Shown piece by piece: positions 7,362 to 17,444 of a stretch of 64,000 nucleotides of DNA. The notes beneath the pieces are model-generated. The model ran no database searches and was not told where the DNA came from. It worked only from the letters and a program-made list of their open reading frames with translations. How positions within the stretch are numbered: position 1 is the stretch's first letter; each line of letters opens with the position of its first letter. The position numbers were made by a program, and so were the translations under genes. Source of the stretch: Syntrophaceae bacterium UBA5744 (GTDB lineage: Bacteria; Desulfobacterota; Syntrophia; Syntrophales; UBA2192); the NCBI GenBank assembly GCA_002419215.1, contig DIFQ01000009.1, positions 877 through 64,876 of the forward strand. The letters run 5' to 3'.

Positions 7362-8837
7362 TCACCCCCGGCTGCAGCTGTAGTGCCAGGAGTAGCCTCC
7401 GCGCTCCAGAAGGGCGCAGGCCTCGTCGGGCCCCCAGCTACCTGCCCGGTATGGCGCGGGCGGCTTGGCCGCCGGGCTCTCCAGCGATGCGATCAGCGGA
7501 TCCAGGATCATCCATGCCCACTCGATCTCGTCGCGCCGCGCAAACAGGGATGCGTCGCCCTGGATGGCGTCCATGAGGAGCCGCTCGTAGGCATCGGGGA
7601 TGACGAATTCCCCGAACCGCTCGCCGTAGTGAAACACCATGTCCGCGGGGGCCGATTTCATCGACGCCCCCGGGACCTTGGTTTCGAACCCCAGGTGCAC
7701 GCCCTCGTCGGGCGCGATGCAGATGGAGATGTGATTCGGCGAGAGATCGCAGTTCTCCGGAAACAGCAGGTGCGGCACCGCCTTGAACCGCAAGTAGATC
7801 TCCGAGGCTCTCCGGGCGAGCTTCTTCCCCGTGCGAATGTAGACGGGCACGCCCTGCCAGCGCCAGTTGTCGATGTAGAGCTTCAAAGCCGCGAACGTGG
7901 GGGTCCGGGAGCGCCGTGCCACGCCGATCTCTTTCCGGTAGCCGCGGTATTGCCCCGTGACGCAGTCCTCGATCCTCGGGCAGCGCACGGCCTGGAGCAC
8001 CTTGACCTTCTCGTCCCGCAGCGCGCGGGCGCTGTAGGCCGACGGGGGCTCCATCGCCATGAGCGTCAGGAGCTGCAGCAGATGGTTCTGCACCATGTCG
8101 CGGACGACACCTGCGCGGTCGTAATAGCCTCCGCGGGTTCCCACCCCGGCGTCCTCGGCCACCATGATCTGCATGTGCTCCACGAAATTGCGGTTCCACA
8201 GGGGCTCGAAAACGGCATTGGCGAACCGCAGGGTCAGGATGTTCTGGACCGTTTCCTTGCCGAGGTAGTGATCGATCCGGTAGATCTGGCCCTCGGTGAA
8301 CGCGCCGTAGAGGTCGTCGTTGAGCCGCCGGGCGCTCTCGAGGTCGGTGCCGAAGGGTTTCTCGACGACGATGCGTCGCCACCCGCCTCCCCGGCTGAGG
8401 CCCGATCGCCCCAGCTGCCCGGCAATCAACGGGAAGAGCTGCGGCGGGGTCGCCAGGTAGAAGAGGATGTTGTCCCGGGTGCGGGAGGACCTCCCGGGAG
8501 CGGCCAGGTGGCGGGCCAGGGCCGCATAGGTCTCCCCGTCTTCGAACCGGCCTCGGATGTAGGTCACTCGTTTTGCGAAACGCGGCCATCGGGCGCAGAT
8601 TTCTTCGCCGCCGGGCTTTAGCCGAGAGTACTCCATGACCCCGTCGTAAAGCAGGTCCCGCAGGGCGCCGTCGCTCAACTCCGTCAGGGCAAGGCCGATG
8701 ACGTTGGTTTGCGGGTGGAGAAGCCCCTCGCAGGAGAGGCTGTGCAGGGCCGGCACAAGCTTGCGGGACGTCAGGTCGCCGGAGGCGCCGAAGATGACGA
8801 TGGTGCAGGGATCGGTCAGAATCTTTGGCTCAACCAT
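7362..8837 (-). CDS. zwf: Glucose-6-phosphate 1-dehydrogenase
   Basis: Oxidises glucose 6-phosphate to 6-phosphogluconolactone with NAD(P). 491 residues, normal family length. The dinucleotide motif FGASGDLTSRKL is at residues 16-27 and the substrate signature RIDHYLGKE at 187-195. The stop lies 6 bp before pgl. An 8-base-word hairpin separates it from gnd upstream, which may set the two transcripts apart. Confidence 0.97.
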   Translation of the reverse strand: MVEPKILTDPCTIVIFGASGDLTSRKLVPALHSLSCEGLLHPQTNVIGLALTELSDGALRDLLYDGVMEYSRLKPGGEEICARWPRFAKRVTYIRGRFEDGETYAALARHLAAPGRSSRTRDNILFYLATPPQLFPLIAGQLGRSGLSRGGGWRRIVVEKPFGTDLESARRLNDDLYGAFTEGQIYRIDHYLGKETVQNILTLRFANAVFEPLWNRNFVEHMQIMVAEDAGVGTRGGYYDRAGVVRDMVQNHLLQLLTLMAMEPPSAYSARALRDEKVKVLQAVRCPRIEDCVTGQYRGYRKEIGVARRSRTPTFAALKLYIDNWRWQGVPVYIRTGKKLARRASEIYLRFKAVPHLLFPENCDLSPNHISICIAPDEGVHLGFETKVPGASMKSAPADMVFHYGERFGEFVIPDAYERLLMDAIQGDASLFARRDEIEWAWMILDPLIASLESPAAKPPAPYRAGSWGPDEACALLERGGYSWHYSCSRG

Positions 8838-8893
8838 TCTTTCCTCAAACAGGCTTGTTGCTGTTCAACAGAGAGACAGCGTGTCGGCAGAAA

Positions 8894-8996
8894 AAGTGCT
8901 TGAGTGTCTAAGTGTCTAAGTGCCTGAGTGTTGGGGAAAAGTATCTCTTGTACTGTCTTCTCTTCACTCAGACACTTCCGCACTCAGTCACTTCTT

Positions 8997-9004
<8 letters not shown>
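8894..9004. repeat. 8-base-word inverted repeat (AGTGTCTR class)
   Basis: Left arm words include AGTGTCTA, AGTGTCTA, AGTGCCTG. The right arm (about 8962-9004) is CACTCAGA, CACTTCCG, CACTCAGT, CACTTCTT. The TGA stop of gnd (8997-8999) lies inside the right arm. It occupies most of the gnd-zwf gap and would fold into a long imperfect hairpin. Confidence 0.7.
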
Positions 9005-9908
<904 letters not shown>

Positions 9909-9952
9909 ATTCCAATCCCGTCGCTTCGAGGCGGTCTCGCGCCATGTGAACG

Positions 9953-10040
9953 TGAAGTTAAGAAGCTCAGAAGCCAGGAAGATCGGATCAGAAAAACTAA
10001 CAGATAGTCCGGTCCGTTATCCGCGCTTCCGTTCTTTTCA
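9953..10040. repeat. 8-base-word inverted repeat (AAGNNNGG class)
   Basis: Left words AAGTTAAG, AAGCTCAG, AAGCCAGG, AAGATCGG; the right arm is less regular (ATCCGCGCTTCCGTTCTTTT) and includes the rpiA stop codon. It lies between rpiA and gnd. Confidence 0.6.
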
Positions 10041-10772
10041 GAACTCCTTGCCGAAATCGCTCGGCGAGATCCCCCCCTCGCCGCGCTTGAGGTGCCGGAT
10101 GCCGCCGGCGCCGGCAACGACCACGTCCGAAGCAAGGCCCAGAAAGAGCCCGTGCTCGACGATGCCCGCCCGGTTCTTGATCTTTTCGGCCAGGATGTGG
10201 GGCCTCTCGATGGGGCCGAAGTTGCACTCGAAGATCCAGTTGCCGCAGTCCGTGTGATAGGGGCTGCGGTCGGCGTTTCGCCGCATCGTCACCTTTGCGC
10301 CCAGCGATTCGAGAAACATGGCCTGCGATCTCCATCCGAAGGGGACCACCTCCACGGGCACGCAGCGCCTTCGGCCGAGGATGGGCGTGAGCTTTGTCTC
10401 ATCGACGACGATGACCTCCCTCCGGCTGGCCTGGGCGATGATCTTTTCGCGCAGCAGCGCACCGCCGCCCCCCTTGATCATGTTGAGTTGCGGATCCACT
10501 TCGTCGGCCCCGTCGATCGTGATGTCGATGACGGGGATCTCGTCGAAGGCCTTCAGCGGCATTCCGTACCGCATGGCCTCCTCCTCGACCTGGTAGGAGC
10601 TCGGCACACCAATGACATCCTTGAGATGGCCGGATTTCAGCTTTTCCGCCAGGAGACCCACCACGTGAATCGCCGTGCTGCCGTGCCCGAGCCCGACGAT
10701 CATTCCCGATTGAACGAGATTGACGGCATAGGCCGCCGCCTGTTTTTTCAGCTGTGCAGCGTCGACACCCAT
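10038..10772 (-). CDS. rpiA: Ribose-5-phosphate isomerase A
   Basis: Interconverts ribulose 5-phosphate and ribose 5-phosphate. 244 residues. VGLGHGSTA near residues 26-34, ITIDGADEVDPQLNMIKGGGGALLREK with the catalytic Asp/Lys region, and VDETKL are RpiA signatures. It starts with a GGAGG site. It lies between the tal-pgi fusion gene and gnd. Confidence 0.96.
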   Translation of the reverse strand: MGVDAAQLKKQAAAYAVNLVQSGMIVGLGHGSTAIHVVGLLAEKLKSGHLKDVIGVPSSYQVEEEAMRYGMPLKAFDEIPVIDITIDGADEVDPQLNMIKGGGGALLREKIIAQASRREVIVVDETKLTPILGRRRCVPVEVVPFGWRSQAMFLESLGAKVTMRRNADRSPYHTDCGNWIFECNFGPIERPHILAEKIKNRAGIVEHGLFLGLASDVVVAGAGGIRHLKRGEGGISPSDFGKEF

Positions 10773-10855
10773 CGTTCATTCCCTCCTTGCCCTGCCGTAT
10801 CGTTAATCCGCTTCTTCACGGATTGCGTTGCGATCGCGTCATATCGGATAAGGCT

Positions 10856-10914
10856 CGTGGAACGAGGTTCGCGACTCGAGGTTTTTCCTCGGTCCTCAGA
10901 CCTCGACCCCGTCA
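10856..10914. repeat. 7-base-word inverted repeat (CGAGGTT type)
   Basis: Left words CGAGGTT, CGCGACT, CGAGGTT, a T5 loop, then CCTCGGTCCTCAGACCTCGA. The tal-pgi stop (TGA, 10912-10914) is at its right end. It forms a hairpin with a T-rich loop between tal-pgi and rpiA. Confidence 0.6.
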
Positions 10915-13701
10915 GAGAATCCCTTCCGTCAAGAGAGCCAGTCTTCCGACAACATCGGGGCCCAGGTGCAGGCGCAGGACCCGTCTTCCCCTGGCGGCGA
11001 GGGCCTGCCGGTCTCCCATGGCCTGGGCCGCCTCGAGGGTTCCGAAGGTCATGGAGGACGCAGCCCCGCCCGGCTCGTCGGGAATCGGGATGTCCTCTTC
11101 GCTGTCCGCCGTGATCTGGATGAAGAACCCCCGCCCTGCGTCGCCCTTGTGAAGCTGCCCCGTCGAGTGGAGGAAGCGGGGGCCGTACCCCACGGTGACG
11201 GGGACCCGGTACCGGTCGCGCAGCCTCGTGCGGAGGACCTGCAGCAGGATGTCCGTCTCGTCCGTCGCGTGGATGTAAGCCATGACGGCGATGTAGTTCC
11301 CCGGCGCCGCCTCTTCCAGGAAACCCTCCAGGGCGCTCACCGTGTCCCGTCCCTTCACGCTTCCGAACACCTCGACGCCCCCGAAGCTGAAGGCCGGCGT
11401 TTCCTCGGGGAGCCTGCCGCTTGCCCTGTAGGCTTCCACGGCCTTGCGGGCATTTGTCTTGGCGGCCTCCACGTCGGGCTGGTCGAAGGGGTTGATGCCC
11501 AGGAACCGGCCCGCCACGGCGGTGGCCATCATCCAGAGGAAGAACTGCCCGCCCAGATCGTAGGGGTCGTGGATGCGGAAGATCTCCACGGGGTGGCCCG
11601 CATCCTCGAGGGATCGGATGAACGTTGCGCGAAGCGGCTCCCCCGCCGCCTCCAGCCCCACGAAGAGCCGGTCCGGCCCGTAAACATCGGGCTTTCCCGG
11701 GGCCTCCCGGAGAACGGGCAGGATGCCCTTGCCCTCCTTCCCGGTGCTCTCGGCGATGAGCTGCTCCACCCAGTCGCCGAAGTGCTGGATCGAGGGCGAT
11801 GTGATCACGGTGAGCTTGTCGCGCCCGAGCTGGGCGAGCCTTCCCAGGTACGCGCCCAGCCTCGCGCCGTGGTTGTCGCCCGTCACGGGGCAGTTGGCGG
11901 CGTCGCAGTTGGCGGCCATCGTCATGGCCCGCTCGAGAAGCTTCCTGACATCGAAGCCGATGAGCGCTGCCGGCACCAGGCCGAAGAACGACAGGGCCGA
12001 GAAGCGGCCGCCGATATCCGGGTCGTTCAGGAAAACCTGGCGGAAACCGAACTCGCGTGCCAGCCCCTCGAGTTTCGATCCGGCGTCGGTGATGGCCGCG
12101 AAGTGTCCGCCGGCCTTCTCCCTGCCAAGCCTCTCGCTGGCCCACCCGTAAAAGAACTTGAAGAATGAATGGATCTCGACGGTCGTCCCCGATTTCGACG
12201 AGACGACAAAGAGGGTCCTTTCCGGGTCGAGCTGAGTGGCAAGACGCAGCACCGTTGCCGGATCGGTGCTGTCCAGGACGGCGAGCGTTGGCCACCCGGG
12301 TTCGCTGCCGAAGGTCTTCGCGAAAACCTCCGGGGCGAGGCTCGAGCCGCCCATCCCCAAAAGCAGCACCCGGGTGAACCCGGCGGACCGGACGCCCTTC
12401 GCGAAGTCCTCGATATCGTCGAGGCGCTCCGCCATGTCGGAAGCGCTCATGAGCCAGCCGAGGCGGTTCGAGATTTCCCTCGGGTCGGGTTTCCAGACCG
12501 TGTGGTCCTTCGCCCAGATCCGGTCCATGATGCGGTCCTTGCGGAGCCCGGCGAGGGCTTCTTCCATCTGCTCGCGGAAGCTTCCGGCCTCGGTGGACTC
12601 GGGCTTCCATCCCGCCCGGATCTCATCGCGCTTCGAGCGGATGCTCGCCATCAGCGCATCGAAGGAAGTCTCGAAGGCAAGCACGCCTTCGCGCTGCAGC
12701 GTATCGGTGATCCCGTCCAGTCGTATGCCCATCTTTTCGATTCCGTCAAAGACCTGCCTGGCCTCCCGCGCGCCCCTGCGCAGCGTCGGGGCCGCCTTCC
12801 CGTGGTCGAGAAAGGCCTCGAGGGTAGCTGGCGGCAGGGTGTTCACCGTGTCGGGTCCGATGAGCTCGTCCACATAGAGCGTGTCGGGGTACCGCGGGTT
12901 CTTGGTGCCCGTGCTCCCCCAGAGGAGCCGCTGAACGCGGGCCCCTTTGCCTGCGAGTTTTTCCCAGCGCTTCCAGGAGCATATCGCGCGGAAGCGGTCG
13001 TAGGCCAGCTTCGCGCTGGCGATGGCCGCCTTTCCCTGGAAGTCCTGATTCCCGAGGGCCTGCAGTTTTTTGTCCACCGCCGTGTCGATGCGGCTCACGA
13101 AAAAGGAGGCCACGGAGGCGACCTTCCGGAGATTGCCCCCCCTGGCGGCCAGCTTCTCGAGGCCTGCGATATAGGCCCGGACCACGGCCTCGTAATGGGC
13201 CAGCGAGAAGATGAGCGTCACGTTGACGTTGACGTCCGAGGCGATGAGGGCTTCAATGGCCGGTATCCCCTCCGCCGTGGCGGGGACCTTGATCATCACG
13301 TTGGGCCTGTCGAGGGCTTTGAAAAGCATCCTGGCTTCCGCGATGGTCCCCTCGGTGTCATAGGCCAGCTTGGGGTTTGCCTCGAGACTCACATAGCCGT
13401 CGGCGCCCGCCGTGGCATTCCAGACAGGGCGGAAGAGATCGGCGGCCCGACGGATGTCATCGAGGGCGAGCTCCTGGTAGATCTCGTCGTTTGTCTTTCC
13501 CTCATCCACGAGTTCGCGGAGGGCCTCGTCGTAATCCGAGCTTCCCGCGATGGCCTTCTCGAAGATGGTGGGGTTGGAAGTGATGCCGGAGACGCCCCGC
13601 TCGATGAGGGCCTCCATCTCGCCTGAGGTGATCAGCGAGCGGCGGATGAAATCGAGCCAGACGGACTGGCCGAGCTTGTTCAGGTCCTTGATTCTGCTCA
13701 T
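10912..13701 (-). CDS. tal-pgi: Bifunctional transaldolase / glucose-6-phosphate isomerase
   Basis: A 929-residue fusion. Residues 1 to about 370 are a transaldolase (SRIKDLNKLGQSVWLDFI, GVSGITSNPTIFEKAI, Schiff-base Lys138 in NVMIKVPATAEG). From about 390 on is a phosphoglucose isomerase (LLLGMGGSSLAPEVF, FVVSSKSGTTVE, FSALSFFGLVPAALIG). It links the non-oxidative pentose phosphate branch to glucose 6-phosphate. The start MSRIKD was chosen over an ATG 36 bp upstream because AAGGAGGGC sits just before it. Tal-Pgi fusions are known in other bacteria, so the fusion itself is not new. Confidence 0.95.
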   Translation of the reverse strand: MSRIKDLNKLGQSVWLDFIRRSLITSGEMEALIERGVSGITSNPTIFEKAIAGSSDYDEALRELVDEGKTNDEIYQELALDDIRRAADLFRPVWNATAGADGYVSLEANPKLAYDTEGTIAEARMLFKALDRPNVMIKVPATAEGIPAIEALIASDVNVNVTLIFSLAHYEAVVRAYIAGLEKLAARGGNLRKVASVASFFVSRIDTAVDKKLQALGNQDFQGKAAIASAKLAYDRFRAICSWKRWEKLAGKGARVQRLLWGSTGTKNPRYPDTLYVDELIGPDTVNTLPPATLEAFLDHGKAAPTLRRGAREARQVFDGIEKMGIRLDGITDTLQREGVLAFETSFDALMASIRSKRDEIRAGWKPESTEAGSFREQMEEALAGLRKDRIMDRIWAKDHTVWKPDPREISNRLGWLMSASDMAERLDDIEDFAKGVRSAGFTRVLLLGMGGSSLAPEVFAKTFGSEPGWPTLAVLDSTDPATVLRLATQLDPERTLFVVSSKSGTTVEIHSFFKFFYGWASERLGREKAGGHFAAITDAGSKLEGLAREFGFRQVFLNDPDIGGRFSALSFFGLVPAALIGFDVRKLLERAMTMAANCDAANCPVTGDNHGARLGAYLGRLAQLGRDKLTVITSPSIQHFGDWVEQLIAESTGKEGKGILPVLREAPGKPDVYGPDRLFVGLEAAGEPLRATFIRSLEDAGHPVEIFRIHDPYDLGGQFFLWMMATAVAGRFLGINPFDQPDVEAAKTNARKAVEAYRASGRLPEETPAFSFGGVEVFGSVKGRDTVSALEGFLEEAAPGNYIAVMAYIHATDETDILLQVLRTRLRDRYRVPVTVGYGPRFLHSTGQLHKGDAGRGFFIQITADSEEDIPIPDEPGGAASSMTFGTLEAAQAMGDRQALAARGRRVLRLHLGPDVVGRLALLTEGIL

Positions 13702-13889
13702 GGTGCCCTCCTTGAGCAAGACGGGCTTAGCGGGCATTAGAGAGCGGCAGGTTCGGTTCGATCCGGGACGGAAAAGGGACGCTTGTCGACATTTCCCCCG
13801 TGTGTCTTCAAAAGGAAAGACCGGCTTATCGACACATTTTTATTTATACACAATCCGCATACGGAACACAAGCACCCCCCTCGCCGCTT

Positions 13890-15182
13890 TCATGCGGAGA
13901 GATGTCTTGCGAGTCTCTTGGCCAGGCAGAGAATCGTGAAGACGGGCGGAAGACCCCGGGCAACCGGGATGACGGAGCAATCGCAGACGTAAAGGTTTTC
14001 TATTTCCGTCTGCAGATTCGAATCAACCAGGTCGCCGATCTTCACCGTACCGCCGGGATGGGCCGCGATGTACCAGCTCCTGAAGATGTTTTTTGCCCCT
14101 GCATGTTTCAGAATGCCTTTCGCCCTCTCGCAGCCTTGATGCAGCCGGTCTTTGTCTGCCGCGGACAGCCGTTTCCTCACCCCGCCCCGATTCGTCAGCC
14201 GTCCCCCGAGGGGGTCTCTGGCCTTGACCATGATCTGGAGGGTGCGGGAGTGGGAGAAGGCGCGATCGAAGCGAAGGACCTCGCAGGCAAAGGCCATGTA
14301 GAGAGGCGCCGGCAGATTGTAGTCCGACAGGATGTAGCCCTCCTCCTCGAAATGACAGCCCGTCGCCATGGGGAATTCACGGCCGCCCCGAATCCCCTTT
14401 GCCGCACCGAAGACGCCAATCAAAGGGTCGAAGAAGAAGTCCCGGCCTGCCGCCCTGATCCCGCTCGCCCTGAGGATCACGGGTGAACCGATTCCGCCGG
14501 CGGACAGCACGATTTGCGGCGCCAGGGCCTTTTGTTCTTCACCGTTCATCCGGAACTCGACCCCGACGGCCTTTCCGTTTTCCACGAGGACCCGCGTCGC
14601 CCGCGCCCCGTTCAGAAGCGTCGCACCCGACCCGACGGCCTCTTCCGCGTACATCCGTGCCGTCCACTTGGCGCCGTGCGGGCATCCGTAAATGCATTTG
14701 TCGCAGTTCGGCCTGCACTTTTCCCGGTAGACGAACTTCTTCAGCTTTTCCCATCGGTAGCCGAGATCACGGGCGCTGGCCATGATCAGCCGGGCAAAGG
14801 GCCCGATCAGTTCATCCGGAAGGGCGGTGATGGGGAGTTCGCTCTGCACCTCCTCCACTTCCCTCGTCACATCGATTCCATAGCGCTTGAATTCCTCGAC
14901 GGGCGGTACCCATGCCGTTGCATAGTAAGACATCGATGAGCCCCCCGTGGTGATATTGCGGAACAGGGCCAGGCCGTCGGGGGTGAAGAGAACGCCTCTG
15001 CCGGGCCGGCGCACCATGCTCGCGAGCTGGACAAAGCTGCCCCGGATATCGGGCCTGTCGCCCCACTCGAGCAGAAGAACCCGCTTGCCCGCGCGCGCCA
15101 GTTCCCTTGTGACCGTTGCACCCCCGGGTCCAGAACCGGCGACGATGACGTCAAAATCCGACCGGAATTCACGCGTTGCCAT
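13890..15182 (-). CDS. GMC-family FAD-dependent oxidoreductase with a cysteine cluster
   Basis: 430 residues, shorter than typical glucose-methanol-choline oxidoreductases (500-600). The FAD motif VIVAGSGPGGATVTREL is at the N-terminus, NITTGGSSMSYYAT follows, and the C-terminus has the family's HPGGTVKIG and VCDCSVIPVARGLPPVFT. About residue 170 there is C-x3-C-x2-C-x3-C (CRPNCDKCIYGCPHGAKW), which looks able to bind an Fe-S cluster or metal. The substrate is unknown. It lies between tkt and tal-pgi on the same strand, so a sugar or sugar-alcohol substrate is possible (inference). The start MATREF follows AAGGGGG. Confidence 0.85.
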   Translation of the reverse strand: MATREFRSDFDVIVAGSGPGGATVTRELARAGKRVLLLEWGDRPDIRGSFVQLASMVRRPGRGVLFTPDGLALFRNITTGGSSMSYYATAWVPPVEEFKRYGIDVTREVEEVQSELPITALPDELIGPFARLIMASARDLGYRWEKLKKFVYREKCRPNCDKCIYGCPHGAKWTARMYAEEAVGSGATLLNGARATRVLVENGKAVGVEFRMNGEEQKALAPQIVLSAGGIGSPVILRASGIRAAGRDFFFDPLIGVFGAAKGIRGGREFPMATGCHFEEEGYILSDYNLPAPLYMAFACEVLRFDRAFSHSRTLQIMVKARDPLGGRLTNRGGVRKRLSAADKDRLHQGCERAKGILKHAGAKNIFRSWYIAAHPGGTVKIGDLVDSNLQTEIENLYVCDCSVIPVARGLPPVFTILCLAKRLARHLSA

Positions 15183-15404
15183 GCGCCTACCCCCTTTATC
15201 CCGGTCAAAAAAAACCGAGCGTACCGAAGGTTTTCCCTCCGGCAGCTCGGCCATCTTTGTTTCAGGACCCGCCGCTTTCCGTCTCCCCCTTGCGGAGGGT
15301 TTGGCTTTATCGGGAGAGTCTCAAAGGGTCTCTTGCATTAATGAATCACGAAACGGAAATCCGATCAAGCCTCTTTATCGAAAGGACCCGCTGCTTCAAC
15401 GCGT

Positions 15405-17444
15405 TTATTCCCTGCCCAGAAGCTTCAAGGCCCTGCCGACAACGTTCTCCACGGTGAAGCCGAACTTCTCCATGAGCACGTCTCCCGGCGCCGAGGCCCC
15501 GAAGTGATCGATGCCGATCACGTCGCCCTCGTCGCCCACCCAGCGCCGCCAGCCCAGTGTCACCCCGGCCTCGATGGCCAGGCGCTTCTTTACGCCGGGC
15601 GGGATCACCGCGTCGCGGTAACCCTGTCCCTGCTCCCGGAAGATCTCCCAGGAGGGCATGGAGACAACGCGGGCACGCACCTTTTTCACCGCCAGCTCGC
15701 CGGCCGCCCGCAGCGCGAGCGACACCTCGGAGCCCGTGGCGATGAGGACGACGTCCGGGTTGTCACCCCCGTCGGCAAGCACATAGGCCCCTCGACTCAC
15801 CCCGTCGGCGATGGGGTACTTCGAAGCATCCAGGATCGGCAGGTTCTGCCGCGAGAAGACAAAGACCGTGGGATTGCGGCGCTGCAGGGCCACTTTCCAG
15901 GCGGCAAGGGTCTCATTGGCATCGGCCGGCCGCAGGACCGTCAGATTCGGGACGGCCCGCAGGGCCATGAGCTGTTCGATGGGCTGGTGGGTGGGTCCGT
16001 CCTCGCCCACGCCGATGCTGTCATGCGTGAAGATGAACAGGACATGCAGCTGCGAGATCGCCGCAAGCCGGATCGGCGGCCGCATGTAATCGGAAAAGAC
16101 GAAGAATGTCCCCGTAAAGGGGAGGATCCCGCCATAGGCGGCAAGCCCGTTGGCAATGGAACCCATGGCATGCTCGCGCACCCCGAAGTGGATGTTGCGG
16201 CCCCCGTAGCCCCACTCGCCGCCGACGGCGCCCTGCACGCCTGCGGGCTTCTCACCCGGCTTCTGGAAGTCGCCCATTCCCTTGAGCCAGGCGAAGACGG
16301 AATTGTTGAGGTCTGCCGTGCCGCCGAGCAGCTCGGGGATGCTTTTCCCGAGGACCTGCATGATCTCTTCGGAGGCCTTGCGGGTGGCGACGGACTTGCC
16401 CGCCGGGTACTCGGCAAGCCCCTTTTCCCACCCTTCGGGGAGGAGACCGGCCTTGCGCCGCTTGAACTCGTCGGCCATTTCCGGGAAGGCCTTTTCGTAC
16501 TGGCTGAGCATGCCGGCCCACCGCCCTTCGATCTGCTTTCCCCTCGACTGGGCGGCGCGGAAAACTTTCAACGCCTCTTCGGGCACATGAAACGTCGGCT
16601 CGAGCGGCCAGCCGAGATTCTTTTTCGTCTCCTCGGTCTCCTTCGGCCCCAGCGGGGCCCCGTGGGCCTCGAAGCTTCCCTGCTTTTTGGGGGAGCCGTA
16701 ACCGATGACCGTACGCACGCAGATGAGGGAGGGCCTGTCGGTTTCTTTCTTTGCCGCCTCGATCGCCGCATCGATGGCGTCGATGTCGTTGCCGTCCTCG
16801 ACGGTCTGAACGTGCCAGCCGTAGGCCCCGTAATGCTGCGCCTGGTTCTCGGTAAAGGAGAGGTCGGTCGTACCGGCCAGCGATATCCGGTTGTCGTCGT
16901 GCAGGGCGATGAGCTTGCCCAGGCCCAGGTGACCCGCGAGGGCGCAGGCCTCGTTGGCAACCCCCTCCATCAGATCGCCGTCACTTGCGAGCACGTATGT
17001 GTAATGGTCCACGAGGGGGAAACCCTCCCGGTTGAAACGGGCTGCCATGTGCGCCTCGCCGATGGCAAGGCCCACGGCGTTCGAGAGCCCCTGGCCCAGG
17101 GGGCCTGTCGTGACCTCCACCCCTTCGTGGCCGTGCTCGGGGTGCCCGGGAGTGAGGCTGTCCCACTGCCGGAAGTTCTTGAGCTCGGCAAGCGGCAGCT
17201 CATACCCCGTCAGGTGCAGGAGCGCATAGAGGAGCATGGAGCCGTGCCCGCCCGACAGGACGAAGCGGTCGCGATTGGGCCAGCGGGGGTTTGCCGGGCT
17301 GAAGCGCAGGTGCCGCGTCCACAGGACGTAGGCCATGGGCGCCGCCCCCAGGGGAAGACCCGGGTGGCCCGATTTTGCCTTCTCGATGGCGTCGACGGCA
17401 AGCATGCGGATGGTATTGATGCAAAGGGTGTCGGTTTGACTCAT
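15405..17444 (-). CDS. tkt: Transketolase
   Basis: Thiamine-diphosphate enzyme of 679 residues moving two-carbon units between sugar phosphates. KSGHPGLPLGAAPMAYVLW, the ThDP/metal motif ASDGDLMEGVANEA, and GPTHQPIEQLMALRAVPN in the pyrimidine domain are visible. The start overlaps the glk stop by four bases (ATGA), showing translational coupling with glucokinase. Confidence 0.97.
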   Translation of the reverse strand: MSQTDTLCINTIRMLAVDAIEKAKSGHPGLPLGAAPMAYVLWTRHLRFSPANPRWPNRDRFVLSGGHGSMLLYALLHLTGYELPLAELKNFRQWDSLTPGHPEHGHEGVEVTTGPLGQGLSNAVGLAIGEAHMAARFNREGFPLVDHYTYVLASDGDLMEGVANEACALAGHLGLGKLIALHDDNRISLAGTTDLSFTENQAQHYGAYGWHVQTVEDGNDIDAIDAAIEAAKKETDRPSLICVRTVIGYGSPKKQGSFEAHGAPLGPKETEETKKNLGWPLEPTFHVPEEALKVFRAAQSRGKQIEGRWAGMLSQYEKAFPEMADEFKRRKAGLLPEGWEKGLAEYPAGKSVATRKASEEIMQVLGKSIPELLGGTADLNNSVFAWLKGMGDFQKPGEKPAGVQGAVGGEWGYGGRNIHFGVREHAMGSIANGLAAYGGILPFTGTFFVFSDYMRPPIRLAAISQLHVLFIFTHDSIGVGEDGPTHQPIEQLMALRAVPNLTVLRPADANETLAAWKVALQRRNPTVFVFSRQNLPILDASKYPIADGVSRGAYVLADGGDNPDVVLIATGSEVSLALRAAGELAVKKVRARVVSMPSWEIFREQGQGYRDAVIPPGVKKRLAIEAGVTLGWRRWVGDEGDVIGIDHFGASAPGDVLMEKFGFTVENVVGRALKLLGRE

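Noticed and set aside
6690..8621. 643-residue plus-strand open frame
   Set aside because: Antisense to zwf and pgl. No recognisable domain; composition typical of an antisense frame.
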